A DNA stretch of 64,000 bases from Zantedeschia hybrid cultivar (lineage: Eukaryota; Streptophyta; Magnoliopsida; Alismatales; Araceae). A program made the translations under genes and the position numbers. Position 1 is the first letter of the stretch; each line of letters begins with the position of its first letter. Where the stretch lies: positions 81,289,150 to 81,353,149 of the forward strand of contig JARZZO010000002.1 in assembly GCA_030544215.1 (NCBI GenBank). Direction: 5' to 3'. A model generated the notes under the pieces. That model searched no databases. It was not told where the DNA came from and was given only the letters and a program-made list of their open reading frames with translations. Positions 36,401 to 49,739 of this stretch are shown here, piece after piece.

Positions 36401-36718
36401 AAACAAAGATGTTACTCCCTTATTGGACAATTATTGTGCTCAAACTGTAGTACCTTTTGTCTTGATCAGATCATAGGTAATTTCTGTTTCAGTTACTACA
36501 ATTCCCAAAAGCAACTAACATCCTTTCCCAACTTCCAAGTTGTTCAAGACTATTGATCTATATGGAAAATTGATTTCTGTCCGGTTAGCAGTTTGAATCT
36601 GTCTTTCATTGTAACTTACAGCATGTTTCATTTTTTATTTTTTTTCCCCATTGTATCTGGTAGATGATGATTACTTCTTACCCATCGATGTTTTCTTAAT
36701 TATTGTTATTTTACCCAG
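33466..36718 (+). other. Leader intron of the eL13 gene
   Basis: A 3.25 kb intron in the 5' untranslated region. It contains the 226-bp MITE at 35071-35296. Short open frames within it (for example 35674-35910) have no recognisable domain. Confidence 0.65.
35071..35296. mobile_element. hAT MITE, 226 bp, related to the autonomous hAT at 50237
   Basis: Ends read TATGGAATGC on the left and, inverted, CATGGAATTCTGGATCGG on the right. A perfect 8-bp repeat TCTGAATA flanks it (35063-35070 and 35297-35304). The interior is rich in GATCGG/CCGATC words such as ATCGGCCGGGATCGGCCG. The transposon at 50237-55411 has ends CATGGATTGC and CAAGGAATTCCGG and the same GATCGGCC-rich subterminal sequence. This supports one family with a consensus start of CATGGAATTC. 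Confidence 0.87.
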
Positions 36719-36728
36719 GTGAAGAACC

Positions 36729-39474
36729 ATGGTTAAGCACAATAATGTTGTGCCAAATGGTCATTTTAAGAAGCATTGGCAAAACTATGTAAAGACCTGG
36801 TTCAACCAGCCAGCCCGCAAAACCAGAAGACGTCTAGGTAGGCAGTTTCATCTGCTTTTACTCCTCAGTCCCTTTACTTTAGCTATTACTGCTTTGGTGC
36901 CGTATGGGGTGCAATTCTGAACTCTTGCATTGTCCACTGCAGCTAGACAAAAGAAGGCTGTGAAAATTTTCCCACGCCCAACAGCTGGACCACTGCGTCC
37001 TGTTGTTCAATGTCAGACACTCAAGTATAACATGAAGCCTAGAGCAGGGAGAGGATTTTCACTTGAAGAGCTCAAGGTAATACCACTTTTCATATCCTTC
37101 AGGTTCAAATGTCAGTGGTTGTAAGAAGTAAGAACTATTTTCTTCCTTCCTAAACTTTTTCCTTGACAGAACAAAATTGATGCAATCATGTAACCCCATC
37201 CTGGACCCTTTATGTTGCCGTGGGTCTTTAAGCCCATATGGCAACGGAATAAGTGTGTGGAATAGGAGGTTATCTGGCCATCGATGCTGAAATATCATTT
37301 GGCGACTGGAATGTTTTTTTTTTTTTTTTTAATCGGGGGAGGGGACAGGGGAAAATATTCTATCAAATAGCAGAATAACCTGATGATTTCTATTTGGAGC
37401 CTACCCTAGAATATGAATATCGCACCCTTGTGTTAAAAAAATGTTTATTCTTACCATATTTTGCCATAATAAACTACTCATGAAAGGTGTGGAAATATCG
37501 TTTTGCAACTGGAATGTTTGGGGTGGGGATGGGAGAAAATATTCTGTGAGCAGAATAACCTAATGATTTCTGTTCGGAGTCTACCTAGAATTTTGATATC
37601 ACACCCTTGTGTTTAAAAAATTATGTATTCTTGCCCTCTTTTGCTAAACATGAAATTGATGAATGACAAAATAAACCATTCAGGAAAGGATATTCTTCCC
37701 CACTTTTATTTCATTGCCAAACAAGGGCTAAAAGAATTATTATTTTCACACTGTTTTGCATCATCTAGTAAAGGGCGTACCCAGTGCACGAGGCTCTCGC
37801 CACTTGTGGGGTCTGGGGGAGGGTTGATGTATGCAGCTTTACCCTACCAAGCAAAGAGGATGTTTCCTTGGTTCGAACCCATGACCTCCAGGTCACAAAT
37901 GGGGCAACCTAACTATTGCTTCTAGATCCCCTCTTCTTGCATCATCTAGTTCTGTTTTCTAATTATCTTCGTGTTGATGAAAATGAGACTTTTTTTTTCT
38001 GGATCCTCTGTTATCAAAGACTATCGCCTCGCTCACCTAGGCGATGAAGTAGGTTGAGGCGAGCCAAAACGCCTCACCTCGCCTCATGTTCGCCTCACTC
38101 ACTTAGGCACTTGCTTATAGTGTCTATGCCAAATGTAGTTTCTTTTTTAATTGTGTCGTGGTGCTTTTTCTTATTCTTAATTATTCTAAAGTGACTAATG
38201 CTTCTTTTAACAGTGTAATAAAAAAAAGTGTCTAATACCTTTTTTTCTCTTACATGCTAGTACATTTTGCTTACTCTTGATGATTCTTAAGACCATCTAC
38301 TACTTATATGAGTAAAAAGGCCTTATGACATTACATGTTGGACATGATCAATGCTTCTCAAAGTCTTAACATATGATTATCTTGGATACGTTCTTTAGTT
38401 TCCTTATATTGTCATTTTTTTCCTTCATGGCGATTTATGAGAGATCACATTGCCTTAAATGCCTAGGTGATCGCCTAGACATTTGAGGCTGAGGCGAATC
38501 CCTGGTCGCCTCGCTCGCCTGATACCTCTGACTACATAGCCTGGATCACTAGCAAGTTTCAGTTTCGTCTGCTCCTGTTGAACTTTTCTTTCCTCCTGTT
38601 AGATTATTCTTCTAAGAGTACATAATATTGCCATTTGCAGGCAGCAGGAATTCCAAAGAAGCTTGCTCCAACCATTGGCATTGCAGTGGACCACCGTCGC
38701 AGGAATCGTTCGCTGGAGGGTCTACAAGCTAATGTCCAGAGGCTCAAAACATACATGGCCAAGCTAGTGATCTTCCCAAGACGTGCTCGCAAATTCAAGG
38801 TAAAAATTACAGGATACTATTTAATGGTCACCGAGTCAACCTATGCTTTACATAACGACACATTAATGAAATTTATTGTTATTCTGATTCCTCTGTTCTT
38901 TTTCTTAATATTCTTAACATGAATTGATGAAAATGTTACCTTTTGCTTCGTGGTAGGCCTAGGACTGAGCCCAGCCCCAGCCCATTTTTTTGTTTGGGGG
39001 GGTGTGCTTTGTGTTTTTGTAGCCTCTCACATAAGTCGCAAGAGAAGGGGTTGTATATCCCACCAGGCCTGAGCCTGCCCCAACTGTGAATTGGGCCAGG
39101 TTGTTTTTGACCGGTGTTTAATCTTACATGCCAGGTTGAAGTTGGGCCAGCTCTGAGAGCTCATCCAGCTAGCCATGCCATTGACAGCCTTTTCTAAGTC
39201 ATCACTAACAAGTTTGTCATGTGTATAGAGACTAACTGTGTTTTTTTATCAGGCTGGTGATTCGACAGCGGAGGAACTTGCAGTTGCCTCTCAGGTCCAA
39301 GGTGAATTCATGCCTATTGCACGGGAGAAGGCTTCAGTTGAGGTTGTCAAGGTGACAGATGAATTGAAATCATTCAATGCTTATGCCAAGATCCGTGTGG
39401 AGCGGATGAACAAACGCCAGGTTGGTGCAAGGATGAAGAAGGCTGCAGAGGCAGAGAAGGAAGAGAAGAAGTAG
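36729..39474 (+). CDS. RPL13: 60S ribosomal protein eL13 (L13), 207 aa, four coding exons
   Basis: Structural protein of the cytosolic large ribosomal subunit. Coding exons: 36729-36837, 36943-37076, 38641-38799, 39253-39474; all junctions are GT-AG and phases join (1, 0, 0). The product starts MVKHNNVVPNGHFKKHWQNY, contains TWFNQPARKTRRRLARQKKA, PRPTAGPLRPVVQ, GIPKKLAPTIGIAVDHRRRN, and ends AAEAEKEEKK. Length and sequence match plant eL13 proteins (about 206-207 aa). ATG 36729 is the only sensible start. A non-coding exon ends at about 33465 (CCG|GTGAG) and joins at 36719, giving a leader intron of about 3.25 kb. Introns carry a hAT MITE (35071), a 203-bp tandem duplication, a SINE (37770) and a second MITE (38006). 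The reading frame is intact, so the gene is likely functional. Confidence 0.97.
37299..37705. repeat. Tandem duplication, period 203 bp, in eL13 intron
   Basis: GCGACTGGAATG at 37302 and GCAACTGGAATG at 37505 start two diverged copies that share AGCAGAATAACCT, ATGATTTCT and CACCCTTGTGTT in the same order. Confidence 0.8.
37770..37936 (-). mobile_element. Au-type tRNA-derived SINE, 167 bp, with 14-bp target duplication
   Basis: On the - strand it reads GTTAGGTTGCCCCATTTGTG, then CATGGGTTCGAACC (a pol III B-box), then AAAGCTGCATACATCAACCC, CCCAGACCCC and GCCTCGTGCACTGGGTACGC, the order of the plant Au-type SINE family. A 14-bp direct repeat TTGCATCATCTAGT flanks it (37756-37769 and 37937-37950). 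It lies in the third intron of the eL13 transcript, antisense to the gene. Confidence 0.9.
38006..38539. mobile_element. hAT-type MITE of the GGCGA family, copy 2, 534 bp
   Basis: Left CTCTGTTATCAAAGACTATC and right GATACCTCTGACTACATAG match the ends of the copy at 20023-20392. The flanking 8-mers are TCTGGATC (37998-38005) and CCTGGATC (38540-38547), identical in seven of eight positions. It is longer than copy 1 through an extra AT-rich segment at about 38185-38350. Confidence 0.85.
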
Positions 39475-42400
39475 ATGAATCGCACATGCTTGTTAGTTAT
39501 TTGATGACTGTTAGTTTTGCTTATGTCGTTTTGCTCTCAGTATCTGAGTTTCTCCCCAAAATTCTCCTCCATGATTTTGTGACTGCTTTTCTGAAGGTAT
39601 GTGGGCAAATTTGGGATTCACCACTAGGAAGAACATATCATTGTCGACTTAATGATTTACATCATGTTCATTTAGATACAATAGATAGTTGAATTGCTTG
39701 TAGTATTGTTCTCGCGGTTCACAAAGACTTGCCATTTTTTGGGGAAAGCACATCTTTCAAAAAATTGATCGAGAGTATCGGCTTGATTGATCAGAGCACT
39801 GTCTGCAGAGTTGTTCACCAAGGCACTACCTTGTTCTCTACCTAGTAAACATCTATCTGAAAAGAAATTTTCTGAGAAATCACAGACGAAACATCTGCTT
39901 CATTCCTTAACTTCCGGTTGTGTTATAGTCTACAGTATGTTGGAGGTAAGTTTTATCAAACCTTACGTCATTAGAGCTTCGGTGCTGAAAATGATCCCAA
40001 CATAAATTATGTTCTCCTTCACCTTTACAGCAGTTGCAATAATGGTAGAAATCGATCCAATTTTGAGCAGGTTGAGCACTGAAACATCAGCTGCCCACCA
40101 TTTTTGGGTTTCCTACCATTCACTTGCCTAGATAGGTGTTTCCGTAGAAAACTAATCAATCATTCAAGGTCCACGGACGTATACATTTTTGCTAGGTGTG
40201 TTTTGTAACCTAGTTATGTTCTTCATGTTCATTTGGGAACACAGTTTTAGGAGAAAAAAACATAATGTCACATTATCCATGTGGGGATCAAGATGCCATA
40301 CAAGGTCAAGAAAGTGTAGCGGTTAAGAGTCGAGCGCAGTTGATTACCGAAGGTTCTTATCCAGATTTTTGGCCTTTGTTGATGTTTTATTGTTTGATTA
40401 TTCTATAAACTTGTTGGGACTGTGTTATCAGATGCAGCTTGAGTGATGTCTGCTGGGGCAAACTGGGTAGACACATCACCACTCCCCTCCATTCCACCCA
40501 GAGACCTACAGCTGTTTCATCTGTGGTTAAGGTTGCAAGTGGATTAGATTAGTCCTCAATCTAATACGTCCCCAAATCTGTAAAACTGGATTCATTCTAT
40601 AGGTTAAAAGACTTGTACCCTTACGATGGTAGTTCTTGTATACCCCTCGCTGCTGTTTGTGTGAAGTTAAATAGTCAAAATGTCACTGAGGGCATCCTCG
40701 AATCCTCTTAATATCAATATTGCTACTTGAGTAATGTTTGTTGCAATGCGCCTTGTGTTGCACGGCAAGCGTTGCACCAAATATATATATATTTTTTTAT
40801 TTTTGGAACTTTTTTAGGTAGGGTTATACATGCTCCACTTATTGTACAAGCAGATCTCCATTCGGATGATCTAATTTTTTTAAAAAAAATCATTATTGGA
40901 TTCAGTCCATTAAAAATATTTACTGTTTATAGGGGTTTGATTTTTTATGGTTTTTTTTCAAGTTGTCCATTCGGTCTATACAAGCAGGTGGGGCATATAG
41001 GGTTCGACTTAAAAAAAATAAAAAGACAAAAATATATTTGCTGCAATCTTCTGCAGGGTCATTGTAACCAGTACTACTCTTGCTACTTAAAAGGACTGAT
41101 TATCATACTCTTGTTCACAGACCAGTCAGAACAAAAATGTCACAATTCAGAAAATCTTGTTGTGAAGACTAGTTTCAAAAACAATTATTTCAAGTACTGA
41201 AATGATTTAGCATCCACAGTGGAGCTCCGTTCTAGAAATGGTATTGAGGAAATTGATCATCTCTTGGTTAGACTGGAACTCTATAGCATGTATTTGTATT
41301 ATCGAATTACTAGGTCATCTAATTCAAAATATTATGATAATAAATAGACTGTGCACTATGCTATATTTATACATTTTTATCTTGAAGCATTTTGGTAGGC
41401 TTCCTCTCTGTGATACCAATGATGATTAACCATGTGGGGCTTAAAAAGAGAACTTAAATTTAGATATTATGTTAAATTAATAGATTATTTAACTCAACTT
41501 TAGGACAGTGTATGAAATGAATATCATATTACATTTTATATTACCACTCCGCTCTACTCAATTTAAGATTGGTTTAACGTTTATGTTACTATGATTTATG
41601 GCATCCCAAAAATGTAATAAGCTTCTTATATATATTGGTGAACAGGCAACTAATGAAGAGACTTTGTACCAAATAAATGTGATATTTTTCACGGGATCTC
41701 CGATTGATACCAACTAATAATGCGGTGGATAGCAAATTTTCATGAATTCTAATATGATTCACATCATTTAACAAACATGGAAAACTATAAGCAATTGTGC
41801 AGCATAAACAGTTTATTATTTTCTTTACCTAACATCGAGTTTAATACCGGAATAACTCACCCCCCAAGGCCATTCGAGTTTCACATTTCTAATTCTTTGC
41901 CAAGAAAGGTGCGAAACTGGTTTCCATCATAAGAGGTAGCTTTTTTTTTTTTTGGTCCAAAAAAAAAGGCGTAGCTTAAGACGTAGCTTAATTATTAACA
42001 GATACTTAATCTACTTGATAGCATATATCGATGTAGTTTCAACATGCATTAATCCTTTTCAAAGGAACATAGCGATCGAAGTTTTTCCTTTAGGATGAAG
42101 GGTAAGAGATAAATGGAACTTTTTGAATTTATTTTACTTGCATACCCTTTCAATTCTGGCAAACTTTACAGCCCGTCGGCATCAGAAGCCGACTGTAAAC
42201 ATTTTCTGGAGTCCGGATTTCATAGGGGATAGGTGACAATATTTCGGGAGCATGGTTACACCGTGGTGGTCGGGACCGATGCTAGCACGACGGGAAAGTT
42301 TCTCCAATTTTCTTATCCTGTTAGAGGGAGAAGTTCAAGGTGAGAGTTTTTTCATAAATTTATCTACTGCAGGTACTCCCACTTTTCAAATCTAAATGAA

Positions 42401-43766
42401 CCAAACACACCCACGTCAGATGGGTAAAAAAATTGGGGAAATTTTTCCGTCCATATAGTATTACCCTGTCGCTGGTCAGTTGCTGCAAATTGATACTTTT
42501 TTTAGATACCGTATTGTTTGATGGGAAATGCGGTAAAATACTGATTCTTTGTGAAATATAAAATATACAATATTTTACAACAAAACAAGTGACCCTTTAA
42601 CTGATCCTTTCAGCAAACAACTTTTGTTTAAGGACTCTGTGTGTGCGTGTGTAACGTGCCCACATGCATATTAGAGAAGGCTATCAGTAAACCATGGATA
42701 AAAATATAACAATTTGGAAGATAGCTTATGCATCCAAATGAAATTCGGATTCTAATATTACATATGATGTTTATTCTATGCAATGCCTTGTTCCGATCAT
42801 GGATCATGTGGTAGATATTATTTCTCATCTTCGTACCCTTAACATGGTTAAAACTAAATTGTTTGAAGTCCAGCCACAACAAACATGGTACTCTTCCTGC
42901 CACTATGTTAGTACTACAATGGTTTCAAGTTCTCTTTTTCTGTTTTTTTCATAAGTAAACCAGATGGCCAAGGACCCCAAAATATTTACAAACTAGAAGG
43001 ATTGAAACCCAACAAACATGGTACTCTTCCTACCACTATGTTAGTACTACAATGGTTTCAAGTTCTCTTTTTCTGTTTTTTTCATAAGTAAACCAGATGG
43101 CCAAGGACCCCAAAATATTTACAAACTAGAAGGATTGAAACCCAACAAACATGGTACTCTTCCTACCACTATGTTAGTACTACAATGGTTTCAAGTTCTC
43201 TTTTTCTTTTTTTTTCATAAGTAAACCAGATGGCCAAGGACCCCAAAATATTTACAAACTAGAAGGATTGAAACCAACACCCCCCCCCGCCCAAAGCGTG
43301 CCTGTAAACTGGTGAAAACTAACCGCCCCAAGTAGACAACACAAGGCAGGCGCACATGCTCTGAGGGCGGGGAAGGTGCTTGAGTATGACCGGCACCAGA
43401 ATACAGGTAAGGATGACCCCAGATAACAGGTTCCTTTATAAGGATGCATCTTCTCTTTCATTATTCTAGTCTACCAAAAAAAAAGGACCTTAACATGAAT
43501 ACTTTTAGAAAAATTGTATTACATTTCAAGATCATCAACACCCTCCTTCCAACAATAACTATCATGATAACCCATTTTAAGATCATGAATACCCTTTATA
43601 TAATTGCACTCTTGAGTGACTTCAAAACGATAACTGTGACAGTTTTTTTTTTCTTCTGAGGAGATGTTCATAACATTACGATTTTAAAAGATTTTTATGC
43701 AATATAAAATTCATCGGGATTATTCACATAAAAATCCCCCCAAAAAAATCTCTGCATTATTGCAAT
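39475..43766. other. Intergenic stretch between the eL13 and EDR2-type genes
   Basis: The first few hundred bases are the 3' end of the eL13 transcript. The rest is AT-rich with no recognised exon. A triple tandem repeat lies at 42877-43275. The two genes are convergent. Confidence 0.55.
42877..43275. repeat. 133-bp tandem repeat, three copies
   Basis: CAACAAACATGGTACTCTTC starts at 42877, 43010 and 43143, an exact period of 133 bp. The copies are nearly identical (differences such as TTCCTGCC/TTCCTACC), so the array is young. Confidence 0.93.
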
Positions 43767-43772
43767 TTTATT
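43767..43772 (-). terminator. Candidate polyadenylation signal of the EDR2-type gene
   Basis: AATAAA on the - strand, about 220 bases past the stop codon at 43993-43995. Plant signals are loose, so this is only a candidate. Confidence 0.35.
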
Positions 43773-43992
43773 ATAATCCTCAGACGTAAAATTCAAAGTC
43801 TTTCCTTCCCAAGAAATAAAAAGATCTTTCTAGCCACAGTGGTTCTCATTAACAGCACATGAAGATCTATACTGGAGTGAAATTGCATTAGAATAGATGT
43901 AAATCATTCGAGTACAAGAATGCATCCAATTGAGATGACAGCCAATCAAGGCTGAAATAATTTCTAATAAAAATGCAATGAAAAGACAAAAA

Positions 43993-46900
43993 CTAGTTTG
44001 ATTCAGATGATGGATTTGTTTCCAGGACGGGCACCATTGCAGAATTAAGCTCCACATGTGACATGCGAACAGCACCGATAAGCCGCTCGGGCAGCTCGTC
44101 GTAAGTGTTTGCCTGAGAAGCTAAAATAATCTCAGGACGGACAGTCAACATAAGACTATAATAATACAAAACGATGAAACTTCCATATTGCCACATCCTC
44201 CCTATCCCATCAGTGATATACAAACCCATGTTTCAAACTTTACTAGCGTTTCTAATCTGGATCAAGAATGACCAAAACCTGATTACCTGTACAAGGAAAG
44301 CCATGTCGACTACCAATGTCGTAATTACACCAGTAACAAGACCAAGAACACCATTCGCCACTGTAGAAGATCCGATATCAACATCTATCTGCAAAAATTT
44401 GATGACCGTTAGGCTTTATTGATCTACAGCTTCCTGACAGTTACATTAGCCACTTAATGCCTATATCCTTGAAGAGCACTCTTACTTCCAGATATTTTGG
44501 TCCACGAATATATGTACAATCAACTGCTTTGCCCAATAAGCAAGGCGTGCTTCCTACACTTTGCCGTACAATCCAGGATCCCTACAAATTTCAGACAGAA
44601 GAACAAATGTACTTGTTAGAGGCACAGTACCTGAAATTTGTATAATAAGATAAAAGCATGATCCAAACAATGACCTTGGGAACTGATGGGATGAGCTTCA
44701 GTCGACTGTTCCTGAACTCATCATCACCATCCACGAAACGCTGCAATAGAGACCCAGGTACTAGTTGTTTTGTCACGAAATAGAAGACCATGCTGTAATG
44801 AGTGGAACCAGGTACCTGAAAGAAACATCAATTTTACCTCCTTGCACTTTCTACATGTACAATGTAGCTATAAACAAAATGAAATTAAATAAACATGCTC
44901 AAAATGGGGATGTGGAGCTCGTATGACTTCATAACAATTGCCATAACATGTTAAACCTTGAATCCTAGGCAAGCACTTCAGTCTTCAGCCCTTAAACAAA
45001 GATGCAAAAGTATGCAGCAAGATGACAGAAGCATGAAAGTTGTATCTATATCCATATTACAGTGACCTCCTGCTAATAACTCGCTCACCAGAGAATCACA
45101 TAATTCATGTACCTAAGAGAGATTGACAACCAGAGAATACCAATAATTTTTACTGATTTTATGTTGCAGTAATAATCATGAATGCCTCGGAACAAAGGAT
45201 ATTCTTGTTTTTTATTGTCCTTGTAAACTTCAACATTCACTAGTTATTATCCCAGAAAAGGCAATTCTTCTGTTTCCATGCTCTAGCCAATGAATGGCAT
45301 AACCAGGTGGACCATTTCCCAGTCTCATGGATAGCCAGCATACTTGGAAATTATTTGCATCCTTCTCAAACATATTTATTTTGTGACGAAGTTCATGTAT
45401 GACATTTCCTTATCATTTTATAAAGCAATCACATTGTCTGCCTACTGAGAAGAACATTTAACATAATCTGTGACATTCATGCCTTAGATATACAAACTGA
45501 AACAATGAGCCATCAAATGAAAATATTGAGAACATACTTGCAGATTTATCGCTAGAGAGAATAATCCTTTTTCAGAGGCGACCTGCACGAGAAAGGATAT
45601 ATATTTATGTATCAGCAAATGCATTAAAATGCCCAGCAGCAAAATTTATTAAGCATTGTAGTGCCAAAGACGAAATTACTAATAATTCTAAAAAGGTCCA
45701 ATGAAATAGTTGCCCAACTCCAAACAAGCGAGTGAACTATTATGAAGGAACTATGAAGGGAAAAATTGGGAGAAAAAATGGGGATAGAAGGAAATAAGAA
45801 AAAACTGAAAATAGAAAAGGCAATTTATTCATAAAATTAGTATCTCCTTCCCATATTCTTCTTTCTCCATTTCAAGTAAAAATGCAGGGACAGTTGGCCC
45901 AAATCAACAGGATTAGAGCAATTCAAGCAGATTCATCTTGATTCAGTCATTTTTATGATGTTTAATTGAAACTTAAGCATCAGTTTTTTCTCCCATCAAT
46001 TTTAAATGGGTCAGTCCATGACTTATGCCTTCATGTGAGGAGGGCAATGAAATGCTTCATGACCATGTTCTTGGCTGCTAAATTTCAAACAAAAAGGTGT
46101 TGCACCAAGAAACTTTCATCAAACAACGAATTTAAAGCACTGAAATAAATAGCAGATGAAAGAAACCATAAGAAACAAAAAATGACCTGGATCACAAGAA
46201 AGAAAGCAAATTTCACTTTTGTACGAAATAAGCCTAGTACAAGAAAGACTGGGCTTCATTAATGTTTGCACTGTTTGTAACACATGTTTTCACTTGTTCA
46301 CTTTATCTTCCAGACTTAGCAGTAAGCCATAACAATATTGAAAAAATATTGGCTTCTTCAAAAAACCAAAATTTCTTTATTTTCAACTGAGTTTGGATCA
46401 TATGACTAAAACAAACAAAAGTTGTGGAAACTGTGAGCTACAGACTCAGCTTAACAGAACATCAAGCAAACATGTTTATGCTTTAGATCACAGTCATAGG
46501 AATTGATTTGTTTTGATACAGATCCCTTTCTTGCCTAGCAATCCAAATCCATGGCACTGATTTAGAACATGAGAAAAGGACATATTTTTTCAAGTATACC
46601 TCTCTTATAGTCCATAATACCTATACAGAACTTCCTAAACTGAAAATTCATATAAAAAATGAATAGACATTTCCGGGATGCAGAAAGAAACGAAGGGCAG
46701 TATTTAAAGCAGATTTGGAAAAAAACATGCGACTCAATGAACTGGAGGGCTTACTTGTGGTACTCAAACCTTCAGGCTTATTCAAAAGTGGGTGGCGTGG
46801 ATTAAAATAAAAATGTATCACTTGATTTGCCTATCTGTCCATCACTAACAGACAAGCAGTAGCATAGTGGAAGGAGTGAGATTTGGAGATCCAATCTCCC

Positions 46901-49620
46901 CACTCATTCATTTTGGTGTCCCAACTCTGGTGCATGTGGAAGAGTACCAGTGGTGTAAGACTGATCCAGGGACTCAGGACAATATCTTATGGTATCGAGA
47001 TCTCACCCATGCACCTACACTATTAGCTATTTGGTGATATATGTTCTAATCAGATAGTTTTGGAGGAGGTAAAGGTCACCAAGCTTCTTCGGGCACTTCT
47101 ATGAGGCCACTAGAAATGTGGCTGAAAGGGTTGTAATGGAATTGAACTTGAAGGCAGTGAAAGACTGATGCAGCCCTGATGGTGATCAGAGTTGCTGAAG
47201 CACCATGGTAGGCAAAAGGAAGGCCGAGAGTAGACAATGAAGCTCCAGATCAGAGAAATTGTGCACCTTGCAGCGAAATGGGAATAACTTTATGCTGTCA
47301 GAATCACAGTTATGTCCACCTTTACAAATCGGCACTAAGAATACTAGGACGAGGTTTACTACTCACCAGTCATAATGCATATTTCCAGGCTAAGTTCCTT
47401 TTATTTTCCCTTCCATTCTGCCTCTTTTGGGCAAGTGGCTGTGGGAATTATTAAGTACAGATGACAATTTATGGAAGCAAATTATCCTTCATAAACATTA
47501 TCAGCCCCATCAGAAATTTTATGTACAGTCTCTTGGGTGCCTCCACTGTGGACAGGTATCACTAAGGCTGGTTATTTGTTTTAGAAGCATATTTTTTCCA
47601 AGGTGGCAAGGTGGTTAATGGAGAATGTACGTTGTTTGGGAAGATAGGAGGCTTGGGGATGCTTGTCTCAACTCTCAAGGGTGCATCTCCAAAATGAGTT
47701 ATACTTGTTTCACCGCTTGCAGTGTGGTGCAGCCTGCACTGCAAGCGGGCAGCCGTACAATGTGCTTAGATTGGAGGGCTGCAGCAGTAAGTTTAACCTT
47801 TTTTATTTTTTAAATTTTTGTTTATGGTGGGTCCCATCATGCTTGCCATGCCCGTACAACATGATCTCTGATTGGACAACCCAATTTTTTTTGAAAAATA
47901 AAAAACCGAGCCCAATGAAAAGTAATTGGAGATCAGGTTGCACGGGCATGATGGGGCCCACCATAAAAATAAATAAATAAAAAGTGGGTTGCTGCACTGC
48001 ATAAGGTGCAGCAAGTATAAATCTTCCAGAAAATTATACATTTTGGCAGTTAATAAATGGTGTCTTGTTGAGGATTGTTTCATACAGGAAATGGGAGATA
48101 ATCTGTGGAGTGTGCAACCATGCAGAAATTTGAAGGATGATAAAATCTAGGACTATACAGCTCTGATGAACATGCTCTATAAAGTGTCTATTGACCTTAA
48201 TGAACCTGATAAGCTTCTTTCGGGGGAGAAACAAAGAACAATTTTCAGTAAAGTCTTATTGTTCTTAGATGCAAGGTGAATATTCCTAATTACTTGAAGT
48301 ACAATGATGTGTGGACGGTTAAATCTCCTATCAAAGTGAGGGCTTTCTTGAGGCTGATGTTTGAAAAAAGGATACTTACTGAAGTGTACAGGAACAAATG
48401 TTGTAATGGCAATGATATTCTGTGTCCTCTATGTGGCATTGACAGTGAGAATGTGGATCTCCCGGTGAGGTGTTCAGTGAGCCAATCTGTACGGAGAAGC
48501 TTTGCGGTACTACATTTTCAGAGATTTCAGGTCTGCACAGGACAATATGGGCATTCTTCAAGATGATATGTGAAGGCATGAATCAGTGTACTACAAAGGA
48601 AGTCCCAGGTATTCTCCCTCACACTGTATGCTGAACTGGAGAGAGTAAAATGACATCATCTTCAGGAGAAGCAGAATATATACTGAAAATATTTCTCTTA
48701 GGGCCTTATCTTGTGTAATTGGTGTCGTTACATCTTGGGTATTTCTGCTGATTCCTGGGCAAAGGCATTTAAGTAGCTTCATGTTCATTTGTTCTTTTCT
48801 TTCTTTCTTGGGTAGGAACCTCTCCTATCCTTGCAATTGTACTTCCTCTATTTATTCTTAATAAAATTGGTGATGCAATCCATGTCCTTCTTGAAAAAAT
48901 TTCTTACTACTTTGGGAAGTTGTAATGAGGCAATTTTGCCAACCTATAATAAAGATTAGAATCCAAGTCCGCTCAAGAAAGTCTTAGAATCTCATTTTAA
49001 TGGGATTAGAAAGTCTAGTGTCTAGGTAGAGTTTTTTTATATTTTTGGAATTTTTTAATTTATACTAGTCCTATGTAACTATACAAGGGTGCCTATAATT
49101 GTAACTTTCATTATTCTGAGTTGCTCTTCTCTGAGAATGTGAGTTTATCATGTTGTCTTCTAGGGTTTAAGGGTTCTCGACCTCTCTCCTAGTCACTTTG
49201 CCGGTAGTCCTTTCCTACAGGTAGCCCTCTCCTCCTATTCGGCTTGTGATCGAGTCATTACAGGTCCACCAGCTTCCACATGGTTTGTCCCCAAACTATC
49301 CTATATCGTAATGCACAGTTCCTGCTCTAATATCATTCTGTAACGATCCGATCTAACCCTTGTGAGGTATTGGTCGCTTTGGGCTAGTATGTACGGTATT
49401 ATCCCCAGAAGAAGCCTCACAAGTTATAGATACAAATCTCACATATATAGCCCAATAATTTTTTTTTGTGTTCTCCGATACAGGACAAATTTGGTTCATT
49501 CCTATCCTGGCCCCCAGACACAATGCTAGCTCCACACCACGGCGACTCTATATTGCTTCACTTGTGGATAGCCCTTTCTTACGAGTATCCCTCTCCTCCT
49601 GCCCGGCTCATGACTAGGTC

Positions 49621-49702
<82 letters not shown>

Positions 49703-49708
49703 GAAGAA

Positions 49709-49739
<31 letters not shown>

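Noticed and set aside
40315..40370. Possible SINE head (TGTAGCGGTTAAGAGTCG)
   Set aside because: A-box-like word only; no B-box, body or target duplication seen.
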